Source: Capitulum mitella (Eukaryota > Arthropoda > Thecostraca > Pollicipedomorpha > Pollicipedidae). Taken from it: 64,000 nt of DNA. The notes beneath the pieces are model-generated. The model was not told the DNA's origin, did not search any database, and saw only the letters and a list, made by a program, of their open reading frames with translations. The stretch lies in the NCBI GenBank assembly GCA_030062745.1, contig CP099841.1, forward strand, positions 1,488,001-1,552,000. The letters run 5' to 3'. Of the stretch, positions 56,640 through 64,000 are shown piece by piece (position 1 is the stretch's first letter; the number at the start of each line of letters is the position of its first letter). Made by a program: the position numbers and the translations under genes.

Positions 56640-57634
56640 GGGCGGACAGTTGGGTCACTGTGCGGCCGGTATCCTGGGCTCAGCGGACACGAATAGCGCC
56701 CGCGCCGGAGGGGTCCGCTGAGATCAGGGACCTCAGGCTCTAATGCATGGGGCAAGGCGTTCTCCGTGAGTGCACGATGTACTACTACTTATGTGTAGTA
56801 CTCATAACTGTGACATAATTATCTTTTATGACGTCGGCACTCCTCGCAGAGTTTCTCTCTCAGTATCTTAGACCGAGTTATCCACGATTTGAACAAACCT
56901 GTCAATTGGCGCAGGTAGTGGTAACTGACGTGTGCGAATTTGCACGTTACGGGGGCACGGCGCCTGTGGCTGCCGGCTCGTACCATGATGTGGTAGGTCC
57001 TTGCTGAATGGCCGTCAGAAGAAGACTGTGACACCTGGCTTACAAACGAGGGTGGTTCTCAAAGATTGAAATATCTGTAATTTGAATGTCTGAGAGAGTT
57101 TGAGAAAGGACACCGACATCAATCGTTGCCTGTCTACAAACGCCTGGTGTCGGGCGGGAGATCCGAATTCTATACGAAGAACTCGTGGGGCGTGCCGCTG
57201 AGGGGAGAGCTAAGCTGTAGGGAAAGCATCGGACGTCTGCTGTTGGCCTCGCCTGGCTTCACGGCCGCACAAAATGGCGGCGGCTCGTGGCGCCCGGCTC
57301 CGCACGAGCCTGGGACCGCGGCCGACCGGGGAGAGTTTGCTGAAGGAACGGGAGGCGGCCGAACTCTGCCGCGGTAAACTCGGTAAATGTCTGAAACGCA
57401 CGGAACCGTCGTAGAAGACTAGCCACGAGGTGCCACGTCTGGCAGCGATATTTTTTTATCTCGAAAATACGAACGGCACAAATGAAGCAGCAAACCGGAA
57501 ACTCAGCGCTATGCCGGCAGAGTTCCGTATCCCACCCAGAGAAAGGCATAGAACACCAATGGAACCACATCCAGTTCGGCCGGTCGCGGTCGTGCTGGTC
57601 CTTCAGGCGCGCCTGCTCCCCGCCAGGCCGGACC
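56640..57634. other. second intron of the taperin-like gene
   Basis: Bounded by donor GTAAGT (complement of 57635-57640) and acceptor CCCTGTAG (ending 56635), phase 1. Frames inside (57259-57636 minus, 57126-57377 plus) overlap and are not supported. Confidence 0.55.
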
Positions 57635-57640
57635 ACTTAC

Positions 57641-57857
57641 CGGGCTCGGCGGCGGCCGCGGCCGGCTGAGGCTGGGGCGGCGGGTCGGCCGGGCTGAGGC
57701 AGCTCAGGTCGGCCGGGCTGACGCAGCTCAGGTCGGCCGGGCTGACGCAGCTCAGGTCGGCCGGCGGCTGCTGGGGGGCCGGGTCGGCGGCCAGCTGGGA
57801 CGCCTCTGAGGGGTACCGGTGGACCACGGCGCCGCGGCTGCTGAAGGAGACCGCCAG
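57641..57857 (-). CDS. taperin/phostensin-like protein, middle exon with VSF and YPSEAS motifs
   Basis: 217 nt between CGCTCCCGCAG and GTAAGT on the minus strand, phase 0 to 1. Encodes LAVSFSSRGAVVHRYPSEAS, then a tandem PADLSCVS repeat (four 8-residue units encoded by a 24-bp minisatellite) and a PQPQPAAAAAEP run. The VSF core fits an RVxF-type PP1 docking site, as does KISF in taperin, and YPSE(A/S)S is a hallmark of the taperin C-terminal region. PP1 binding is inferred from the family. Confidence 0.7.
57690..57770. repeat. 24-bp minisatellite inside the taperin-like exon
   Basis: GGCCGGGCTGACGCAGCTCA recurs with a 24-bp period, about 3.5 copies. Being a multiple of three, it expands the protein by 8-residue PADLSCVS units without shifting frame. 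Confidence 0.93.
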
Positions 57858-58942
57858 CTGCGGGAGCGTCGCCGTGCGTTAGTGCCCGCTCGCCGGGGAG
57901 GCCGCCGTCCGCCGGCCACGTCGGCCAGGCGACCTGTGGCGTCTACCGGCGCGCCAGCATGCGCCAGTGTCAGTGTCACTGTCGGTGCTAACGTCATGTC
58001 TGACAGACTAGAGTTTATCTCGGCCGACGGGAGGGTCGTCGATTCGTCTCAGCTCGGCTGTTCGAACGCCGATGCAGCTGCGTAAACCGGAAGAGATATG
58101 CATGCGCAATGTTGGCAAGTAACTAGTCCCATTTGGGTTTTTGTAAACTAGCTGGCTGAGCCGGTTTGTCGTGCCGCTGCGATATCCGCATCACATCGCA
58201 GGAACCGTGACGGAGAAGCGAGTCAGCGGTCTTGTGACGTCACTGCCCGTCGGAATCTGTCCCGAACTGTTGTGTGTGGACAGTCAAGCGTGGTGAGGTT
58301 TCTTGTGCAGGTGAGTCACAGCTCACGTGAAACGCCTCGTGGGTGGGCGAAATGATAAGAAGGTCCAATGTTCTGCTATCCAGCTTTGCTGCTTCTTTCT
58401 CCCGACATTGCACGGGGGGGGGGGGGGTCGGACAGCCACGCTGCGTACGGTTGATCCACCGCCCGGTCCTCCTGCCCTTGGCCTGTTGTGGCTGACGTAG
58501 TCACCTGGCCTTAATGGGCCTAACAGCGCTGAACAAGCGCGGCTGACCGCGTCTCGTCGGTCGACAGGTGGCAGAGTGTTGTCAGCGATAAGATAACCGC
58601 AAGGACCCCCGTGCCTCGCTTGTGCCGCGTCCCGCTGCAATCCATCAGGACGGTCATGACGTTTCCCGCCCGGCCGACCCGGACCTGGGACGTCTCTGGA
58701 CCGGCTGGCTGCGCAGAAATGTTTTCCCGGTCGTTTATCTGTGGCTCGATTGCGTTGGTTGTCGTTTCAGTTTGCGGACATGCAATCAAGATATCCGGGC
58801 TATGCGCCTGTCCGATAGCGTGTTCTGTCGTCGTCGCGAACTGCGAGCGTCTGTTATAGATCGGGACAGGCCAGGTCCGCGGTCGTCGCCGGCGCGCGGC
58901 CCTCGCCATCACGCCGGGCCGGCCGGCCGGAGTCCGACTCAC
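57858..58942. other. intron of the taperin-like gene
   Basis: GC-rich with a long G run at 58416. Frames on both strands (for example 58622-59140 plus) are composition artefacts. Donor GTGAGT and acceptor CCCGCAG fit the flanking exons in phase 0. Confidence 0.6.
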
Positions 58943-59122
58943 CGTCTTCCCCCGGCGCCGGCTGAGCAGGCTGGAGCGCCCGTCGATGATGATGCCGGCA
59001 TTGATGAAGGTGACGCTGCACGGCGGCGGCGGCTCAGCCAGTCCCGGGAACAGCGCCGGGTCGTCGTCGGACGTCTGGCCCGGATCGAAGCCCGGCAGCA
59101 GCACGTATCCCGAGTCGCTGGG
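58943..59122 (-). CDS. taperin/phostensin-like protein, upstream exon
   Basis: 180 nt between GATTTGTTCCAG and GTGAGT on the minus strand, phase 0 to 0, 60 codons: PSDSGYVLLPGFDPGQ..., acidic DDDP, then CSVTFINAGIIIDGRSSLLS and RRRGKT. Joined to the next exon this reads ...SRRRGKT-LAVSFSS..., equivalent to the SRRKMKISF junction region of taperin. Upstream exons are not identified; the 34-bp minisatellite abuts its acceptor, and the N-terminal half of the gene must lie to the right, inside or beyond the window. Confidence 0.68.
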
Positions 59123-59129
59123 CTGGAAC

Positions 59130-59412
59130 AAATCGACTGAGAGCTCGACTCGGAAGTCGCGAGGAATCGACTGAGAGATCGGCTCGGAAGTCGCGAGGAA
59201 TCGACTGAGAGCTCGACTCGGAAGTCGCGAGGAATCGACTGAGAGATCGGCTCGGAAGTCGCGAGGAGTCGACTGGGAGCTCGGCTCGGAAGTCGCGAGG
59301 AATCGACTGAGAGATCGGCTCGGAAGTCGCGAGGAGTCGACTGGGAGCTCGGCTCGGAAGTCGTGAGGAATCGACTGAGAGATCGGCTCGGAAGTTGTGA
59401 GGGGCGATCTGA
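59130..59412. repeat. 34-bp minisatellite, 8 copies
   Basis: CGGAAGTCGCGAGG recurs at 59151, 59185, 59219, 59253, 59287, 59321, 59355 and 59389 (the last two slightly changed), an exact 34-bp period, with GAGATC/GAGCTC alternation giving a partial 68-bp higher-order pattern. Because 34 is not a multiple of three, the long minus-strand frames through it cycle through all reading phases and are not evidence of coding. Confidence 0.95.
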
Positions 59413-59419
59413 TCGGCTG

Positions 59420-60600
59420 GGATTCTCGGCCTGGTGTGTCCCATACCACTCCTGTCGAGACAGTTATGTCGCTACAGGCTAAGAATATTACATGTCTTGT
59501 TCAAATTTTGCCCACCATTTGAACAACTGATACATATGTTTTTGACATGAATTTCAAGTCAGAGGCGTCCGAGCCCTTGGGCCTTGTAGGCTCGGTGCTG
59601 TTTACAGAGAAGGTTTTTGTATGTTAATTTTGCAATACACGTAATCATGGCCGCGATTTTTCGTCCTCCTCGTAAAAACCGACTCCACTGACTCAGATTA
59701 CCTATACATGTATGTGGTTATAAAGTTGGTCTCGAACCTCGTGAGTCTAAATTTGACCATCATCAAACTTCATATGAATCAAGTTATGGGAGCCGCTTGT
59801 GAACTGAGAAAAGGTATGTGAACGTGGTTAAGGCTGTTGGAATCAGAAGTATAATTTATTTTCATGTAGCACCGATACTAGTTTCGTTAACGCCACCCCG
59901 CCTACACCAAGGGCTGCTATGCGCTTGCGCCATTGAAGACGAATGTTAATACCGTGCCACATATTTGGACCTCGTCGCGTACAAGACGTAGGCATAAATA
60001 GTCATAAATAGTAGGCATAAATAGTAGGCATATATAGTAGGCATAAATAGTCATACGCCAACGGAGACAAAACACCGTCGGCGCCCGGATGTGGGGTCCG
60101 CAAAATGACGGGCTCCATGATCTCAGCACACGGAACGGCCTGCCTCGTCAGTTGACCCACCTAAGCATTTCACGCCCTCCACGGAGCCGCCGCCGTGTGC
60201 AGGCCGTGTGGCGTGGTGAAAGCTCGTGTTGTGCTGGTCACGCCGTCCAGGTCCGGAGTAGCGAACGTTTCCCCGGGACCAGTTGGTTTCGGTGGGAGAC
60301 GAAATCGGTCCGGGGAGAATGCAGTCCACTGGTGTTCACCGCTGGCCCAGATCTTCGTTGACCGCTGTTCCAGTTCTGTGTCAGCTGAACTGTTTCTGCT
60401 CTGTGTCGTTTTTATTGATAGGACACCAGTTGTACTTCCATTTGCCTCAGGACGTATATCAGCTAATGAGTGACCCAGGTCCAGGTTAAAGGCTCAGGAA
60501 CGGGACGCAGGGTGGGGTGCGACCTGGGTCTTAGCTTTTTAGCTCTTTTCTGACATCGCCGATTCCATGATCCATAGAAAGACTCGCGTGATGGGTATTT
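59420..60600. other. no gene recognised; short tandem at 59989-60054
   Basis: An approximately 15-bp repeat of 'agtaggcataaat' occurs about five times at 59989-60054. Plus frames 60089-60489 and a minus frame 60123-60329 overlap without support. Confidence 0.45.
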
Positions 60601-60619
60601 TGCCAGGACTCTCGTCCTT

Positions 60620-61050
60620 TGCAGTAACGGATCTCAGGCCGGCCCGGTCACGTGACGGCGCCGACGGAGAGGGACGCGGCGCCGACTTTGGTGGTGCCCT
60701 TTCAGGCCGTCTTTTGTCCGTGGTCGATCAGTCGACGCCGCGCAGACCCATTGGCCCGGGTGTCGCCAGTGACGTCAGCAGACTCCGGAGTCAGTCGGCG
60801 GGTCACAGGGTCACGTGACGTGACGTGACATCCTACTCGGAAACGCCAGCAGTTGTCTGCCGGTCACGTGGCGTGACGTGACGTGACATCCGCTCAGATG
60901 GCGTCAGTCTTCTGCCGGTCATGTGGCGTCACTCGTGGATGAGCTCGGCTGGCGCCGGTTGCAGCCGGCCCGCTACAGGTGGCGGGCAGACCTGGCGCTA
61001 TCGCCAGCTGCCGTCCCGGCACCGTTAGTGACGTCACGCGCGTGCGCCGT
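60620..61050. promoter_or_regulatory. CpG-rich island with clustered CRE and E-box sites
   Basis: CACGTG occurs at 60649, 60812 and 60865; perfect TGACGTCA at 60770 and 61029; and tandem TGACGTGACGTGACATC at two places. The composition is GC- and CpG-rich. A CCATTGG lies at about 60749. This is a plausible promoter, possibly for the taperin-like gene to its left or an unseen divergent gene. CREs bind CREB/ATF-type and E-boxes bHLH factors. Confidence 0.45.
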
Positions 61051-61418
61051 CACGGCTCAGTAACGGAGGCACGCTTCCGCGGCCGCCAAGAGCATCGTTG
61101 CCGCGGCTGAAGATATTACATGACTGCTTAAGGGTAACGGACGGGACAACGATTCTCTTGACACGCCTGCATTCCATGCACGCGGAAACGCACATTTTAA
61201 TATTTTGCCATTGGCCGTATAACATTTTAATAGTTTTCCATTGGCTTTATGAGCTTTGGTTGGAAAGGGATGACCAAAAACACTGGTGAGAGCCTCCGAT
61301 AATTCTGAGAAAATGACACCGTTCCCACCATTGGTGTGGTGCGGTATTTTGGCAATTTCGAAATGGTCACCATTCAAGCTTTGCGGAGTGATTGGGGCGA
61401 GGTGTTGGCATTACAGAT

Positions 61419-61795
61419 GGAGGAATTTTTCGGACTATCATCCTCGTCTTTAGTGTTACTATTTACACAACGTTTCGGCAAGACAGTTCTCCGGCCGTGG
61501 TCAAATGTTAATTGTCACTGACAAGGCCCGGCTGGGTTTTGGCTATTAGCTATGTATGCGTCTAATAGCTAAAACTTAGTTAACGTGCGGAGCTCAGAAT
61601 CAGAGGGTCCCTGGTCCGAATCCCCCAAAAAAACCGCGAGGCTTTCGAGGCTGCGACGCATACATGGGTTATGGCCAGAATCCAGCCGGTCCTATTCAGA
61701 TTAACACCTGACGACGGCCGGGGAATTAACTGGCCGAAACGTTGTGTAATAACGCTCAAGACGAGGATCATAGTCCGAAATATTCTTCCATCCGC
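61419..61795. mobile_element. inverted pair of Penelope-like element ends
   Basis: The left segment (61419-61570) and the reverse complement of the right (61630-61795) match through 'tttcggactat(c/g)atcctcg', 'acacaacgtttcgg', 'ccggccgt' and 'tatgtatgcgt'. The right copy reads CTGACGA (61708-61714), a GGCC/GGCC stem and GAAAC (61736-61740), resembling the hammerhead ribozyme core found at Penelope-like element termini. The pairing at the base of stem II is imperfect, so activity is doubtful. Confidence 0.5.
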
Positions 61796-62397
61796 TAATG
61801 GGCACTTTTCGTTTGGACGAGGTATAATGACAATTTATTGACAAGCTTCAACATATGAAGGTGATAGTCGAAAATAAACCATAAAAGCGCAAGTGATGGC
61901 GAGTTTGCTTTGGTATGAGGGTCATGCAAAAAGTTCGTAGCCTTCCATCATAGCTTTTTTCTACATGATGTAGCAAAACAAAATTTACATGGTGCATTTG
62001 CACGTGCTTTTTTATTATGTTTGAAAAGATGTTTCGATTAGGTGCAAATTTCTTGTTTCTTTATTAATCAAATTAATTGAATATGAATATATATATATAT
62101 AAACATATATGACTATATCAATGTCTGTAATATACAGTGTATGATACAAATTGACTATAGTTATACATAAAAACAAACAAAAAAGATATCTCGGTTAGAT
62201 CTAAATTTGATTTGATATCTCGAAAGGCTGCTGAGATACGGCCGTCATTCTTGAGCGTGTTTTACCACCATGTCCACGACTTCAGTGGACTAGTAACGTG
62301 CCTACATAAAGGTGATGGTCACGCGGGACAAATCAGGCGCGGATATTCGCCGCACTCTGCAGGAAGCGTGCGGGAACGACGGCCTGTCTAGGTCGGC

Positions 62398-62467
62398 TGA
62401 CAAAAAGTGGACCGGCCGTCTCTGCGACGGCAGGGCCGTCACAGAGACGGCCGGTCCACTTTTTTCA
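62398..62467. repeat. long hairpin, about 27-bp arms
   Basis: AAAAGTGGACCGGCCGTCTC is followed after a 15-19 base GC-rich loop by its reverse complement GAGACGGCCGGTCCACTTTT, with the match continuing outward (CTGAcAAA / TTTtTCAG). Nearly perfect and therefore young or maintained. Confidence 0.93.
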
Positions 62468-62479
62468 GACAGAGACGGC

Positions 62480-63208
62480 CGACGTAATGACGACGCACGT
62501 GCCGACCAGCCAGACGAGCTGCACGTGCGAACGGTGCAGGAACTCCTCAAGGAGGACAGGCACTAGACCTGTGAGGAACTTGCCTCTGAAGTGGGAATCA
62601 GCGCTAAGTCCATTTCGGTGAAAGACGCTGACCTTCTGCCGACCGTTTTTGTCCGCTCCACGCATGTACCTCATGTCATGGCGAGAAAGCTCGGCAGAAA
62701 ATGACTTTTAGACTTCAGCATGCTTCGTGTCCTATCTTTCAGACCGTTTCCGCTCTTTTTAGTGCACGTCCCATAAAAATCATGGTATATACCAAGCGGG
62801 TCATAAGATGAAACCGTGTGCACGAGGTGACATGTGCGAGTTCGATCCTACCGTTATTTGTTCCTACATTATTCAAGTAGCAAACGTGATGAAAATGGAT
62901 TGTCTATGAGTCACGTAACCAAACGCGGTATAATTTATTAAATGTTTTGGTGACTCGTGTCAGAAAAAATCCAGTGGATTGAAAAGCAGGACTGCACGTT
63001 ACGACCAGATGGGCGGAGACACCCACAGGAAATGCAGTGGGTGGTGGATAGTCGAACTCTGCCCCTCACGAACCGTTGGCCGGTACTGCCAGCCGGATTA
63101 GGACACTAGCCCAACATGGTCCGCGCTGTCGTTGCGAGGATATGGGAACGTTTTTAACATTATTAACATCATACTCAACTTTGTTCCACACATCAAAGGA
63201 GGGCTCTT
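62480..63208. other. no gene recognised
   Basis: The sequence 'gtgcgagttcgatcctaccg' near 62832 contains a B-box-like GAGTTCGATCC, but no A box or cloverleaf fits upstream, so no tRNA is called. Confidence 0.4.
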
Positions 63209-63212
63209 TTAA

Positions 63213-64000
63213 CCCGTCCCCGACTGGGGGGCAGTTGACTGCCCCCCCCTGAGGTTTTTCCGGGATTGAGAGAGAACCAACAAACACAGAGTCACGAAAC
63301 TTTGTGTACCTTTTGTTCCATCAATTTTACATCTCGTGTCAAAATTTTGATCTCAGGTCAGGTTCGGTGCCTCACCTAAGTCAGGTAAAACAAACCTATG
63401 TCCAAAAAAATTTAGCGCCCTCTAACTTTTTTGCAAAACAAGATATCTCAGTAATACTTTCGGATATTAGTAGTAGTGACAGATGCAACAAATTTGTGAT
63501 CTCAGACTTTTCGGAATTTTCCGGGTCATTGACTTAGGGTCAAGCCCATTTTTAAGACATGTCGCCGTTTTTTCGGAAACTGACGGAATATTTCAAAACA
63601 TTTTTAGTGTGGAGTGAAGCAGACATCTAGTTACCGTCATTGGGCAAAGTATCAATGACTTCCAGCCATTGACCTGAGGTCAGATCACGAATAACTGTAG
63701 TGAGCCAAAATATACCACTGTCAAAATCGACGATGAATTACTCAGAATGGGTAGAAAATGGCAGAACGAGCTTCCGCAGACGTAAGTATGCCATGAACCT
63801 CAAAAAGTTTGAAAAAATTGCATATTTTAGAAATAAACAGGCTCTCGCGAATAAAGCTCCGCCAATTTTGTAGATTGGTAACCAATCAATTTTCCGAGAT
63901 TTAAACATGAGAAACCATGACAAGAACCACAAAGATTAATAAAATTTACATAGATCATCTTATTACGCGAAAATAAAGTAACGCTAAAATTAGTTCCCGT
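63213..64000. mobile_element. TTAA-type non-autonomous element, family P2, copy 2 (continues past the right edge)
   Basis: Begins CCCGTCCCCGACTGGGGGGC directly after TTAA (63209-63212), followed by the complementary C run. From about 63338 to the window end it matches 19436-20150 in the same orientation. The layout (TTAA, CCC terminus, subterminal G/C hairpin) is the same as family P1, though the sequences differ. No open frame; the small frames at 63304-63537 and 63738-63932 are incidental. Confidence 0.78.

Noticed and set aside
58520..59449. 309-residue minus-strand frame with SEPISQSIPRDFR repeats
   Set aside because: The repeats are a 34-bp minisatellite translated in cycling frames; only the part 58943-59122 between clear splice sites looks coding.
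62810..62850. tRNA-like GAGTTCGATCC
   Set aside because: No A box, acceptor stem or anticodon arm can be folded around it.
1..64000. CRISPR array, bacterial operon or prophage
   Set aside because: All regular repeats are contiguous minisatellites without spacers, and genes are spliced; nothing prokaryotic is present.

Overview
The window is nuclear DNA from an invertebrate animal, most likely an arthropod and probably a crustacean. It shows spliced genes with GT-AG introns, GC-rich CpG-containing coding exons in an AT-richer background, and internal tracts of the pentamer CCTAA/TTAGG, the usual arthropod telomere unit. The species cannot be fixed from the sequence alone. Most of the 64 kb is intron or intergenic DNA filled with short non-autonomous DNA transposons, minisatellites and degenerate tandem arrays; real coding sequence is a small share.

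Left part (1-15 kb). A GC-rich island at 0.7-1.15 kb holds a probable first coding exon on the minus strand, its gene leaving the window to the left. Then come repeats: hAT-like MITEs with 8-bp target duplications, a pair of minisatellites with inverted flanks at 4.7-5.7 and 8.4-8.9 kb, a GGCCC-rich degenerate array, a possible tRNA-derived SINE, and a full 1.2-kb TTAA-flanked piggyBac-like element at 13.7-14.9 kb.

Middle part (15-33 kb). Three exons each encode a THAP zinc-finger domain (15.2, 23.7 and 25.8 kb, all plus strand). All three end in the same splice phase (2), matching the phase of one long downstream exon (29.0-30.3 kb) that encodes a coiled coil and the THAP9/P-element-type helix-turn-helix region. 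The simplest model is a two-exon THAP protein (25.8 + 29.0 kb) with upstream THAP exons as alternative first exons or remnants of duplicated genes. A broken copy of the 3' part of the long exon lies at 32.25 kb. The first long intron carries a BEL/Pao retroelement gag remnant, a second TTAA element family and tandem duplications.

Middle-right (33-48 kb). A 2.3-kb GGCCCC-rich degenerate array, three copies of the 1.2-kb TTAA element, a 143-bp tandem repeat, and then a complete four-exon DAZAP2 gene (44.3-47.3 kb). Its first intron contains a 377-bp foldback element with 145-bp terminal inverted repeats, a 9-bp target duplication, and a loop made almost entirely of the telomeric pentamer.

Right part (48-64 kb). 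A minus-strand gene (49.2-50.6 kb) encodes a 461-residue protein built of eight repeats in which a glycine is followed 12 residues later by tryptophan; I do not recognise the family. At 56.4-59.1 kb on the minus strand, three phase-consistent exons encode the C-terminal part of a taperin/phostensin-like (PP1-binding) protein, surrounded by 27/30-, 24- and 34-bp minisatellites. A CRE/E-box-rich GC island lies at 60.6-61.05 kb. A Penelope-like inverted pair, a 27-bp-arm hairpin and a second copy of the 19.4-kb TTAA-element family close the window.
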